From positions 62,001-126,000 of the forward strand of contig NZ_JAGQCD010000006.1 of the NCBI RefSeq assembly GCF_024345975.1: DNA of 64,000 nucleotides. The letters are read 5' to 3'. Of this stretch, positions 17,053-25,283 are shown piece after piece. The notes under the pieces are model-generated. The model was not told where the DNA came from, searched no databases, and was given only the letters and a program-made list of their open reading frames with translations. Origin of the DNA: Cyanobium sp. Cruz-8D1. GTDB taxonomy: Bacteria > Cyanobacteriota > Cyanobacteriia > PCC-6307 > Cyanobiaceae. Within the stretch, counting starts at the first letter, position 1. Every line of letters begins with the position of its first letter. The position numbers were made by a program, and so were the translations under genes.

Positions 17053-17628
17053 ATGGGCGACGACACCAACACTCCTTTTCCCGTGGGCTCCGGCCGTGGG
17101 GACTCCCCCGAGCGGGGCAGCCGTTCGGGGGGCAACCGGGAGCCGGGTGGCTTCCGCATCCGTCTGAGCGACAACGAACTGCAGGCGGCCCGCGCCCTCC
17201 AGGACGCCTTCGGCCTGCGCTCCACCGTGGCAGTGCTGGGCTTTGCCCTGCGCACCCTTGCCGACCAGCTGGAGAAGGGGCAGCTCGAGGCCCTGGTCGC
17301 CGAGAGCCGGGCTCAGGCGGGTTCCCGCGCTCCGGCACCCCGCGGCGGGGGTGGTGAGCCCCGCCGCGTCATCGGCGGCGACGGCCAACCCCGCTCCGGC
17401 GGCCGTGGCGGCCAGGGCGCTGCCCGGATTGATCCCTTTGCCCGGCCCAGCAAGCCGGCGGCTCCGGTCGAAGTGAGTGAACCCGAAGCCCCTGCCGAGG
17501 AGGTGGCCCCGGATTCCGTCGATGAGACACCCGATTCCGTCGAGGTGGCCCCGGACGCCCTCCCGGAGCCTGGTGAAGCTCCGGTAGCCGCTTCCGAACC
17601 CGAGGTCGACGCCACCCCGGACGCGTGA
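17053..17628 (+). CDS. Hypothetical protein with ribbon-helix-helix-like core and low-complexity tail
   Basis: 191 residues. The N-terminal ~35 are Gly/Ser/Arg-rich. A folded segment, FRIRLSDNELQAARALQDAF to TLADQLEKGQ (~36-80), has the strand-helix-helix rhythm of small DNA-binding or dimerisation modules. The remaining C-terminal half is disordered: Gly/Arg-rich, then acidic repeats of EVAPDS/VDETPDSVE type. The stop overlaps the GTG of trpS (GTGA), implying coupled translation. ATG 17053 is preferred to the in-frame TTG at 17038. Confidence 0.62.
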   Translation: MGDDTNTPFPVGSGRGDSPERGSRSGGNREPGGFRIRLSDNELQAARALQDAFGLRSTVAVLGFALRTLADQLEKGQLEALVAESRAQAGSRAPAPRGGGGEPRRVIGGDGQPRSGGRGGQGAARIDPFARPSKPAAPVEVSEPEAPAEEVAPDSVDETPDSVEVAPDALPEPGEAPVAASEPEVDATPDA

Positions 17629-18662
17629 GCCAGCCCAGGACCGCTCCGGCACGGCCCCGGGTGCTCTCCGGTGTCCAGCCCACCGGCGCTCTGCATCTCG
17701 GCAACTGGCTCGGGGCGATCCGTAACTGGGTGGATCTGCAGGACAGTCACGAGACCTTCTTCTGCGTGGTCGACCTGCACGCGATCACGGTGCCCCACGA
17801 TCCGAAGCGTCTGGCGGAGGACACCCTCACCACCGCCGCCCTCTACTTGGCCTGCGGCATTGACCCGCAGCGGGCCACCGTCTTCGCCCAGAGCCAGGTC
17901 AGCGCCCACAGCGAACTCTGCTGGCTGCTCAATTGCGTCACGCCGCTCAACTGGCTGGAGCGCATGATCCAGTTCAAGGAGAAGGCGCTCAAGCAGGGCG
18001 ACAACGTTTCCGTCGGCCTGCTGGATTACCCGGTGCTGATGGCCGCCGACATCCTTCTCTATGACGCCGATCTGGTGCCGGTGGGAGAAGACCAGAAGCA
18101 GCACCTCGAACTGGCCCGCGACATCGCCCAGCAGCGCATCAACGCCCGCTACGCGCCGGATCTCGAACATCCCATCCTCAAGGTGCCCGAGCCCCTGATC
18201 CTGAAGGAGGGGGCCCGGGTGATGAGCCTCACCGACGGCAGCGCCAAGATGAGCAAGAGCGACCCCAACGAGGGCTCCCGCATCACCCTGCTGGACCACC
18301 CCGAGCTCATCACCCGCAAGATCAAGCGGGCCAAGACCGATCCGGTCGTGGGCCTGGAGTTCGGCAATCCGGAGCGGCCAGAAGCCGACAACCTGCTCGG
18401 GCTCTATGCCCTGGTGTCCGGCCTCGGTCGTGAGCGGGCGGCGGCGGAGTGCGCCTCGATGGGCTGGGGTGGTTTCAAGCCTCTGCTGGCGGAGGCCACG
18501 GTGGAAGCCCTGCGGCCCGTGCAGCAGCGTTACGTCGAGCTGCGCAGCGATCCGGCCACACTCGAGGCCGTTCTTCGTGACGGAAGGGAGCGGGCTGCGG
18601 CCGTGGCCGGAGCAACACTGCAGCGGGTGCGCAGCGCCCTGGGATTTCTGGCTTTGGATTGA
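17625..18662 (+). CDS. trpS: Tryptophanyl-tRNA synthetase
   Basis: Class I synthetase charging tRNA-Trp; 345 residues, normal bacterial length. HIGH motif as HLGN (24-27) in GVQPTGALHLGNWLGA, and KMSKS (208-212) in GSAKMSKSDPN. VGEDQKQHLELARD is the expected tryptophan/ATP pocket segment. GTG start overlapping the previous gene's stop by four bases. Confidence 0.97.
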   Translation: MSQPRTAPARPRVLSGVQPTGALHLGNWLGAIRNWVDLQDSHETFFCVVDLHAITVPHDPKRLAEDTLTTAALYLACGIDPQRATVFAQSQVSAHSELCWLLNCVTPLNWLERMIQFKEKALKQGDNVSVGLLDYPVLMAADILLYDADLVPVGEDQKQHLELARDIAQQRINARYAPDLEHPILKVPEPLILKEGARVMSLTDGSAKMSKSDPNEGSRITLLDHPELITRKIKRAKTDPVVGLEFGNPERPEADNLLGLYALVSGLGRERAAAECASMGWGGFKPLLAEATVEALRPVQQRYVELRSDPATLEAVLRDGRERAAAVAGATLQRVRSALGFLALD

Positions 18663-18786
18663 AGCGAGCGGTTCCCCCTCTGGAAAGGCGCCGCCGGAAA
18701 GTGTGAATCAATCGTTAAGTATTGATCACGACAACTGATGGTTCGTCCTGGGTGTAACTGGGAGCGCCCCCCATTCCCGTCTGCTA

Positions 18787-18999
18787 ATTCAAGTTTTCCT
18801 CAGAGCCGACCCCGCGCTGCAAAGCTTCGATCGCCATGGGCTCACGGCCGAGGTGCTGGCCCGGTTGGCACCGGAATGGGCTTCCCTGCCGACGCTGGAG
18901 GGCGTCAGCCATTACGGCCAGCCGGTGAAAGACCGCAGTGAGCTGCAGCGCTTCTACCAGCGTGAGTTGGATCCCTTGCGCCGGCTCACCAGCGCCTGA
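18787..18999 (+). CDS. Small conserved-looking protein with a probable non-canonical start
   Basis: A ~70-residue frame between trpS and the TM2 gene with convincing protein character: IQVFLRADPALQSFDRHGL, then TAEVLARLAPEWASLP, SHYGQPVKDRSELQRFYQRE and DPLRRLTSA. The in-frame stop upstream is ~18735, and no ATG, GTG or TTG lies between it and the coding-like region; ATT at 18787 or CTG at 18781 would be the start, or GTG at ~18853 of a shorter product. No function can be named. Evidence is reading-frame composition, low to moderate certainty for the start. Confidence 0.55.
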   Translation: MQVFLRADPALQSFDRHGLTAEVLARLAPEWASLPTLEGVSHYGQPVKDRSELQRFYQRELDPLRRLTSA

Positions 19000-19005
19000 G
19001 CCGGT

Positions 19006-19539
19006 TCAGGGTTCCCGGTACACCACACGGCCCCGTTCGTCGTTGCCCACATCGAGCAGGTGGTTGAGCAGCAGACGCTCAACCTCGGCGCTGACCACGC
19101 TGCTGTTGGCCTGGGCAGGAAGCTGGAGATCCAGCAACGCGTCGTTGAGGGTGAAGCCAGCCTTGCCGGCCCGTCGGGCGAGCTGCAGCAATTGCCGTTC
19201 GATCGGCGGGTAGGACGCCGTATCGCTGTCCGCCAGGGCCTCCTCCAGCAGCAGGGACTGATTGGCCTGCCGCACCATGTCGGGCACCAGCACCAGGTCC
19301 AGCAGCTGGCCGATGCCGCAGAGCCCGAAGGTGAGCAGCCAGAGCGTGCCGCTCAGGGGCTTGCGGTTGTAGAAGCGCTGCAGGCCGCACAGCCCCACCA
19401 GGCAGGTGCACCACAGCAGATAGCTGAGCGCCACGCTGCGCCGCTCGGACGCAGGGTTGAGCGCCAACCCCGCGGGACGGCTGGGGACTGGCCGCTGTTG
19501 TGGGCTCTGGACGGGTCCTGGCGTGGGTCGGGCAGCCAT
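19006..19539 (-). CDS. TM2 domain-containing membrane protein
   Basis: 177 residues. A Pro/Arg-rich N-terminus is followed by two helices joined by a short turn, the TM2 fold: LSYLLWCTCLVGLCGLQRFY and LSGTLWLLTFGLCGIGQLLD (~42-90), with the family's Gly-Gln-Arg-Phe-Tyr turn. The cytoplasmic C-terminus (~100-177) is helical and may be a winged-helix-like domain (IERQLLQLARRAGKAGFTLN). ATG 19539 (MAARPT) is chosen; ATG at 19590 or earlier would overlap the thrS start on the opposite strand. Confidence 0.8.
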   Translation of the reverse strand: MAARPTPGPVQSPQQRPVPSRPAGLALNPASERRSVALSYLLWCTCLVGLCGLQRFYNRKPLSGTLWLLTFGLCGIGQLLDLVLVPDMVRQANQSLLLEEALADSDTASYPPIERQLLQLARRAGKAGFTLNDALLDLQLPAQANSSVVSAEVERLLLNHLLDVGNDERGRVVYREP

Positions 19540-19610
19540 CAGGGTGCTCAGCACATCCAACTTAGGGCCGCTGCCGAGCCTCGATACCATGCCTTGAACA
19601 GGTGCCCTCC

Positions 19611-21458
19611 ATGCCGTCCGCGTCCCCTTCGCCAGTGCCACCGGCCTCCAGCCCCACCCCCTCCAGCGGCGGAGCTTCCGATGGCGCCGCCATGGTGCTG
19701 CCGAAAACGAGTCAAAGCCCCCAGCTGCTGCGGATTCGCCACTCGATGAGCCATGTGCTCGCCATGGCGGTGCAGAAGCTCTTCCCCCGGGCCCAGGTCA
19801 CCATCGGTCCCTGGACCGAGAGCGGCTTTTACTACGACTTCGACAACCCGGAGCCCTTCACCGAGGCTGATCTGAAGGCGATCCAGAAGGAGATGGGCAA
19901 GATCATCGCCCGCAAGCTGCCCCTGGAGCGCATCGAGGTGAGCAGGGAGGAGGCGGAGCGCCGCATCCGGGCCCAGAACGAGCCCTACAAGCTGGAGATC
20001 CTGGCCGGTCTGACCGAGCCGATCACCCTCTACACCCTGGGGGACCAATGGTGGGACCTCTGCGCCGGTCCGCATGTGGCCCACACCGGCGAGCTCCACC
20101 CCAAGGCCTTCGCCCTCGAGAGCGTGGCCGGGGCCTACTGGCGCGGCGACGAGAAACGCGCCCAGCTGCAGCGCATCTATGGCACCGCCTGGGAGACCCC
20201 GGACCAGCTGGCGGAACATAAGCGGCGCAAGGAGGAGGCCCTGCGCCGCGACCACCGGCGCCTCGGCACCGACCTGGACCTCTTCTCGATCGAGGAGGAG
20301 GCGGGTGCCGGCCTGGTGTTCTGGCACCCCCGCGGCGCCCGCATGCGGCTGCTGATCGAGGACTTCTGGCGGGCGGCCCACTTCGAGGACGGCTACGAGC
20401 TGCTGTACACCCCCCACGTGGCCGACCTCAACCTCTGGAAGACCTCGGGTCACCTCGATTTCTACAGCGAGAGCATGTTCGGGCCGATGGTGGTGGATGA
20501 GCGGCAGTACCAGCTCAAGCCGATGAACTGCCCCTTCCATGTGCTCACCTACGCCAGCCGGTTGCGTTCCTACCGGGAGCTGCCGATCCGCTGGGCCGAA
20601 CTCGGCACGGTGTACCGCTACGAACGACCAGGGGTGATGCATGGGTTGATGCGGGTGCGCGGCTTCACCCAGGACGACGCCCACGTGTTCTGCCTGCCGG
20701 AGCAGATCTCCGATGAGATCCTGCGGGTTCTCAACCTCACCGAGCGCATCCTCTCCACCTTCGACTTCCGCAGCTACGAGATCCATCTCTCCACCCGTCC
20801 GGAGAAGTCGATCGGCGAGGACGCCGTCTGGGAGCTGGCCACCGCCGGCCTGGTCGAGGCCCTGGAGCGCAAGGGCTGGGCCTACAAGGTGGACGAGGGG
20901 GGCGGCGCCTTCTATGGCCCCAAGATCGATCTCAAGATCGAGGACGCCATCGGCCGGATGTGGCAGTGCTCGACCATCCAGCTCGACTTCAACCTGCCGG
21001 AGCGCTTCGATCTCCACTACGTGGCGGCCGATGGCAGCCGCTCGCGGCCGATCATGATCCACCGCGCCATCTTCGGCTCCCTGGAGCGTTTCTTCGGCGT
21101 GATGGTGGAGAACTACGCCGGTGATTTCCCCTTCTGGCTCGCCCCCGAGCAGGTGCGGCTGCTGCCGGTCACCGACGACGCCCTCCCCTGGGCCGAAGAG
21201 CTCAAGGGTCAGCTGGTGGCCGCCGGCATCCGCGCCGGCATCGACCACAGCGGCGATCGGCTCGGCAAGCTGATCCGCAACGGCGAGCAGATGAAGATCC
21301 CCGTGCTGGGGGTGATTGGTGCCCGGGAAGCCGAAACCCGCAGCGTCAGCCTGCGCAGTCGCCGCCAGGGGGATCTGGGCAGCGTCGAGGCTGAGGCCCT
21401 GGTGTCCGCCGCTTCGGCCGCGAATGCCAGCCGGCTGGCCACCCTGGCCCTGGCATGA
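19611..21458 (+). CDS. thrS: Threonyl-tRNA synthetase
   Basis: Class II synthetase, 615 residues. It lacks the N-terminal TGS domain of long ThrRS; after a ~30-residue Ser/Pro-rich leader it begins with the editing/SAD region (RHSMSHVLAMAVQKLFP). Motif 2 KPMNCPFHVLTY, with the zinc-site Cys, and RYERPGVMHGLMRVRGFTQD are intact, as is the C-terminal anticodon domain. It overlaps glk by four bases (ATGA). GTG at 19602 is an alternative start three codons earlier. Confidence 0.96.
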   Translation: MPSASPSPVPPASSPTPSSGGASDGAAMVLPKTSQSPQLLRIRHSMSHVLAMAVQKLFPRAQVTIGPWTESGFYYDFDNPEPFTEADLKAIQKEMGKIIARKLPLERIEVSREEAERRIRAQNEPYKLEILAGLTEPITLYTLGDQWWDLCAGPHVAHTGELHPKAFALESVAGAYWRGDEKRAQLQRIYGTAWETPDQLAEHKRRKEEALRRDHRRLGTDLDLFSIEEEAGAGLVFWHPRGARMRLLIEDFWRAAHFEDGYELLYTPHVADLNLWKTSGHLDFYSESMFGPMVVDERQYQLKPMNCPFHVLTYASRLRSYRELPIRWAELGTVYRYERPGVMHGLMRVRGFTQDDAHVFCLPEQISDEILRVLNLTERILSTFDFRSYEIHLSTRPEKSIGEDAVWELATAGLVEALERKGWAYKVDEGGGAFYGPKIDLKIEDAIGRMWQCSTIQLDFNLPERFDLHYVAADGSRSRPIMIHRAIFGSLERFFGVMVENYAGDFPFWLAPEQVRLLPVTDDALPWAEELKGQLVAAGIRAGIDHSGDRLGKLIRNGEQMKIPVLGVIGAREAETRSVSLRSRRQGDLGSVEAEALVSAASAANASRLATLALA

Positions 21459-22486
21459 GCCTCCTGCTGGCGGGCGACATCGGCGGTACCAAGACCCTGC
21501 TGAGCCTCTGGCACTCGGGCGCGGACCGGCTCGAGCTGCTGCTGGAGGAGCGGTTCGTCTCGGCGGCCTGGGACGACCTGGCCCCGATGGTGCGCCACTT
21601 CCTGGCCGGCGCCGGAGCGGTGGCCGAAACGCCACCGGCGGCCGCCTGTTTTGCCGTGGCCGGACCGGTGCAGGGGGGGCAGGCCCAGCTCACCAACCTC
21701 CCCTGGCGGCTCGATGCCGAGGCCCTGGCCCGCGGGTGCGGTCTGCCGGCGGTGGAGCTGGTCAACGACTTCGCCGTGCTGATCTACGGCCTGCCCCATC
21801 TCCAGCCTGGCCAGGTGGCGCCGGTGCGTGATGGTCGCCGCGACCCGCAGGCGCCGCTGCTGGTGCTGGGGGCCGGCACCGGCCTTGGGGTGGCCATGGG
21901 CCTGCCCAGCGCCACTGGTCTGCGGGCCATCCCCAGCGAAGCGGCCCACGGGGAATTCGCCCCCCGCAGCCAGCAGGAATGGGAGCTGAAGCAGTGGCTC
22001 CAAGCCGATCTGTCCCTCGCGCGGGTCTCGATCGAGCGGGTGGTCAGTGGCACCGGCCTGGGCCATGTGGCCCGTTGGCTCCTGCGTTGCCGCCACCCCG
22101 ATGGCGACCATCCCCTCAGCGCGCACGCCCGGCTCTGGAGCGCGGCCGATGATGGGCCTGCCCAGTCCGACCTACCCGCCGAGGTGGCGATGGCCGCCGC
22201 CGCCGGCGACCGTCTGGCGGCCGACGCCCTGGACCTGTGGCTCGGAGCCTACGGCAGCGTCTGCGGCGATCTGGCCCTGGCCGCCCTGAGCCGGGGCGGG
22301 GTCTGGCTGGCCGGCGGCACGGCCGCCAAGCTGCTCGACGGCCTGCGCTCGAGCACCTTCCTGGAGCCCTTTCTGAACAAGGGGCGCCTGCGCTCCACCC
22401 TGGAGCCCGTGCCAATCACCGCCGTGGTGGATCCGGCGGTGGGGAGCTTCAGCGCCGCCTGCCGCGCCCGGATGCTGCTGGGCTGA
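21455..22486 (+). CDS. glk: Glucokinase
   Basis: ATP-dependent glucose kinase, 343 residues. ATP-binding GDIGGTKT (7-14), substrate region VELVNDFAVLIYG with the catalytic Asp, LGAGTGLGVAM, and the GEFAPRS segment are visible. Feeds glucose released from glycogen into metabolism. Translationally coupled to thrS; thrB follows after 53 bases. Confidence 0.95.
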   Translation: MSLLLAGDIGGTKTLLSLWHSGADRLELLLEERFVSAAWDDLAPMVRHFLAGAGAVAETPPAAACFAVAGPVQGGQAQLTNLPWRLDAEALARGCGLPAVELVNDFAVLIYGLPHLQPGQVAPVRDGRRDPQAPLLVLGAGTGLGVAMGLPSATGLRAIPSEAAHGEFAPRSQQEWELKQWLQADLSLARVSIERVVSGTGLGHVARWLLRCRHPDGDHPLSAHARLWSAADDGPAQSDLPAEVAMAAAAGDRLAADALDLWLGAYGSVCGDLALAALSRGGVWLAGGTAAKLLDGLRSSTFLEPFLNKGRLRSTLEPVPITAVVDPAVGSFSAACRARMLLG

Positions 22487-22539
22487 GGCCAGCACACCAC
22501 AGGGTCGGCTGCAACACTGAGCCCAACGACAGGTCACGT

Positions 22540-23514
22540 ATGGTTCAGCCCCAGATTGGCCAGGGGGTGGTAGTGGAGGTTCCGGCCACCACCGCCAACA
22601 TCGGCCCAGGATTCGATTGCCTCGGCGCCGCCCTGGCCCTCGGCAACCGCTTCGAGCTGCGCGTGATCGAGGGGGGCGGTGAGCGCTTCGAGCTGATCAT
22701 CGAGGGCCCGGAGGGGGCCCATCTGCGCGGCGGCCCCGACAACCTCGTCTACCGCTCCGCCCAGCGGGTCTGGCGCGAGGTGGGGCTGGAGGCGGTGGCC
22801 CTGGAGGCGCGGGTGCAGCTGGCGGTTCCCCCCGCCCGGGGTCTGGGCAGCAGCGCCACCGCCATCGTGGCGGGTCTGATCGGCGCCAATGCCCTGATGG
22901 GGGAACCACTCAGCCGGGAAAAGCTGCTGGAGCTGGCCATCGACATCGAAGGCCATCCCGACAACGTGGTCCCGTCCCTGCTGGGGGGCCTGTGCCTGAC
23001 GGCGCGGGCCGCCTCCCACCGCTGGCGGGTGGTGCGCTGCGAATGGAACCCGCTGGTGAAGGCGGTGGTGGCGATTCCCACGATCCGGCTGAGCACCAGC
23101 GAGGCCCGCCGCGCCATGCCGCGCAGCATCCCGATCAGCGATGCGGTGATGAATCTGGGGGCCCTCACCCTGCTGCTGCAGGGGCTGCGCACCGGCAATG
23201 GTGACCTGATCGCCGATGGCATGCACGACCGCATTCACGAGCCCTATCGCTGGGGGCTGATCCAGGGGGGCCGGGCCGTGCGGGAGGCGGCCCTGGAGAC
23301 CGGGGCCTGGGGCTGCGTGATCAGCGGCGCCGGCCCCAGCCTGCTGGCCCTGGCTCCTGCCGATCGGGCCGAGGCGGTGGGGCAGGCCATGACCGGCGCC
23401 TGGCAGGGGGAGGGGGTGAGCAGCCACAGCGCCGTGCTCGGACTCCAGGAGGGCGGCAGCACCTGGGCACCCCTGGTCGAGGCCAGCCGCCCACAGGTCA
23501 TCGCTGCCGACTAG
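22540..23514 (+). CDS. thrB: Homoserine kinase
   Basis: GHMP-family kinase making O-phosphohomoserine for threonine. 324 residues; the substrate region VPATTANIGPGFDCLG (14-29) and ATP loop PPARGLGSSATA (97-108) are intact, as is EGHPDNVVPSLLGG. ATG 22540 matches the family start; the open frame extends upstream through glk in another frame. Adjacent to thrS, linking threonine synthesis and charging. Confidence 0.96.
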   Translation: MVQPQIGQGVVVEVPATTANIGPGFDCLGAALALGNRFELRVIEGGGERFELIIEGPEGAHLRGGPDNLVYRSAQRVWREVGLEAVALEARVQLAVPPARGLGSSATAIVAGLIGANALMGEPLSREKLLELAIDIEGHPDNVVPSLLGGLCLTARAASHRWRVVRCEWNPLVKAVVAIPTIRLSTSEARRAMPRSIPISDAVMNLGALTLLLQGLRTGNGDLIADGMHDRIHEPYRWGLIQGGRAVREAALETGAWGCVISGAGPSLLALAPADRAEAVGQAMTGAWQGEGVSSHSAVLGLQEGGSTWAPLVEASRPQVIAAD

Positions 23515-23626
23515 AAGAGCGCTCCAATGGGTACAACTACCCAGTTGATAAGCTCTGCGCCCAAGGGAGGCCTGCCACTGAGGTCGAGTCCCCCGTCATA
23601 CTTCCTGCCTGGAGCACCGCACAGTG

Positions 23627-25222
23627 ATGGACGCCAGCCTGCCGCTTTCGCTCGCGTCCTCTACGTTTCCCGCCGGACTCTCTGAAGGTGCCGGATTTCC
23701 CTGGCTCAGCCTCATCGTGCTGCTGCCGGCCACGGCAGCCCTGGTGATGCCCCTGCTGCCTGGCGACGGCAGCGACCCCCGCCTGCCCCGCACCGTGGCC
23801 CTCGGGGTGCTTGGCGTGGATTTCGCCCTGATCCTGTGGGTGTTCGCCCGTCATTTCGATGGCGGTCTCAGCGAGCTTCAGCTGGTGGAACGGGTGTCCT
23901 GGGTGCCGGCCCTCGGCCTGGAATGGTCCCTGGCCGCCGATGGGCTCTCGGCCCCCCTGGTGGTCCTCAGCGGGCTGGTCACCCTGCTCTCGGTGGCGGC
24001 CAGCTGGAACATCCGCCTCAAGACACGCCTCTATTTCGGCCTGCTCCTGGTTCAGGCCACGGCCCAGAGCCTGGTGTTCCTCTCCCAGGATTTCCTGTTG
24101 TTCTTCCTGGCCTGGGAGCTCGAACTGGTGCCGGTGTATCTGTTGATCGCCATCTGGGGCGGCAAGCAACGCCAGTACGCCGCCACCAAGTTCATCCTCT
24201 ACACGGCCACGGCCTCCCTGCTGATCCTGATCAGCGGCCTGGCCCTGGCCCTCTCCGGCGACAGCTTCACCCTCAACCTCAGCGAGCTGGCGGCCCGCTC
24301 CCCGGGCGGCACCTTCGGCCTGCTCTGTTATCTGGGTTTCCTGGTGGGCTTCGGCGTGAAGTTACCGATGTTCCCGTTGCACACCTGGTTGCCTGACGCC
24401 CATGGCGAAGCCAACGCGCCGGTGTCGATGCTGCTGGCGGGGGTGCTGCTCAAGATGGGCGGCTATGCCCTGCTGCGCTTCAACGTGCAGATGCTCCCCG
24501 AGGTGCACCTGAGGCTGGCGCCGGCCCTTATCGTGCTGGGGATCATCAACATCATCTACGGCGCCCTCAACGCCTTCGCCCAGGACAACGTCAAGCGCCG
24601 CATTGCCTGCAGTTCGGTGAGCCACATGGGCTTCGTGCTTCTGGGGATCGGCGCCATTGATGCCCTCGGCATGAGCGGCGCCATGCTGCAGATGATCAGC
24701 CATGGGCTGATCGCCGCGGCGATGTTCTTTGTCACCGGCGTCTTTTACGAGCGCACCGAGACCCTTTCGATCCCCAACATGGGTGGTCTGGCCAAGGTGC
24801 TGCCGATCACCTTCGCCTTCTTCCTGGCCAGCTCCCTGGCCTCCCTGGCCCTGCCGGGGATGAGTGGCTTCATCAGCGAGATCACCGTGTTTCTTGGGGT
24901 CACCTCCTACGAGGGCTTCACGGTCGGCTTCCGCGTCATCGCCATCGTCCTGGCTGCCATCGGCCTGGTGCTCACCCCTGTGTACCTGCTCTCCTTGTGC
25001 AGGCGGGTCTTCTTCGGTCCCCGGATTCCGGCCCTGGCGGTGGTGGGCGATATGAAGCCCCGGGAGCTGCTGATCGGCCTCAGCCTGCTGGTGCCCACCC
25101 TGGTGATCGGTTTCTGGCCGCGGGTGGCGATCGACCTTTATGAGGCCAGCACCAATGGTCTGGCCGCCGAGCTGGCCAGCCAGGGGGCCGTGGCCATGGG
25201 ACGGTTGGCCGCCCTCGGCTGA
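23627..25222 (+). CDS. ndhD: NAD(P)H-quinone oxidoreductase subunit 4
   Basis: Proton-pumping antiporter-like subunit of the cyanobacterial NDH-1 complex, 531 residues with about 14 membrane segments. Characteristic stretches: [20 protein letters not shown] with the key Glu, [18 protein letters not shown], and the discontinuous-helix region [20 protein letters not shown]. Which NdhD paralogue (respiratory or CO2-uptake complex) cannot be decided here; no ndhF or cup gene is adjacent. GTG 23624 directly before the ATG is an alternative. Confidence 0.94.
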   Translation: MDASLPLSLASSTFPAGLSEGAGFPWLSLIVLLPATAALVMPLLPGDGSDPRLPRTVALGVLGVDFALILWVFARHFDGGLSELQLVERVSWVPALGLEWSLAADGLSAPLVVLSGLVTLLSVAASWNIRLKTRLYFGLLLVQATAQSLVFLSQDFLLFFLAWELELVPVYLLIAIWGGKQRQYAATKFILYTATASLLILISGLALALSGDSFTLNLSELAARSPGGTFGLLCYLGFLVGFGVKLPMFPLHTWLPDAHGEANAPVSMLLAGVLLKMGGYALLRFNVQMLPEVHLRLAPALIVLGIINIIYGALNAFAQDNVKRRIACSSVSHMGFVLLGIGAIDALGMSGAMLQMISHGLIAAAMFFVTGVFYERTETLSIPNMGGLAKVLPITFAFFLASSLASLALPGMSGFISEITVFLGVTSYEGFTVGFRVIAIVLAAIGLVLTPVYLLSLCRRVFFGPRIPALAVVGDMKPRELLIGLSLLVPTLVIGFWPRVAIDLYEASTNGLAAELASQGAVAMGRLAALG

Positions 25223-25283
25223 CCCGCACCCCTGCGCCGGGGTGGGCTGAAATGGGATCTTCCACCGCAGCGGCCGCCCGGCG

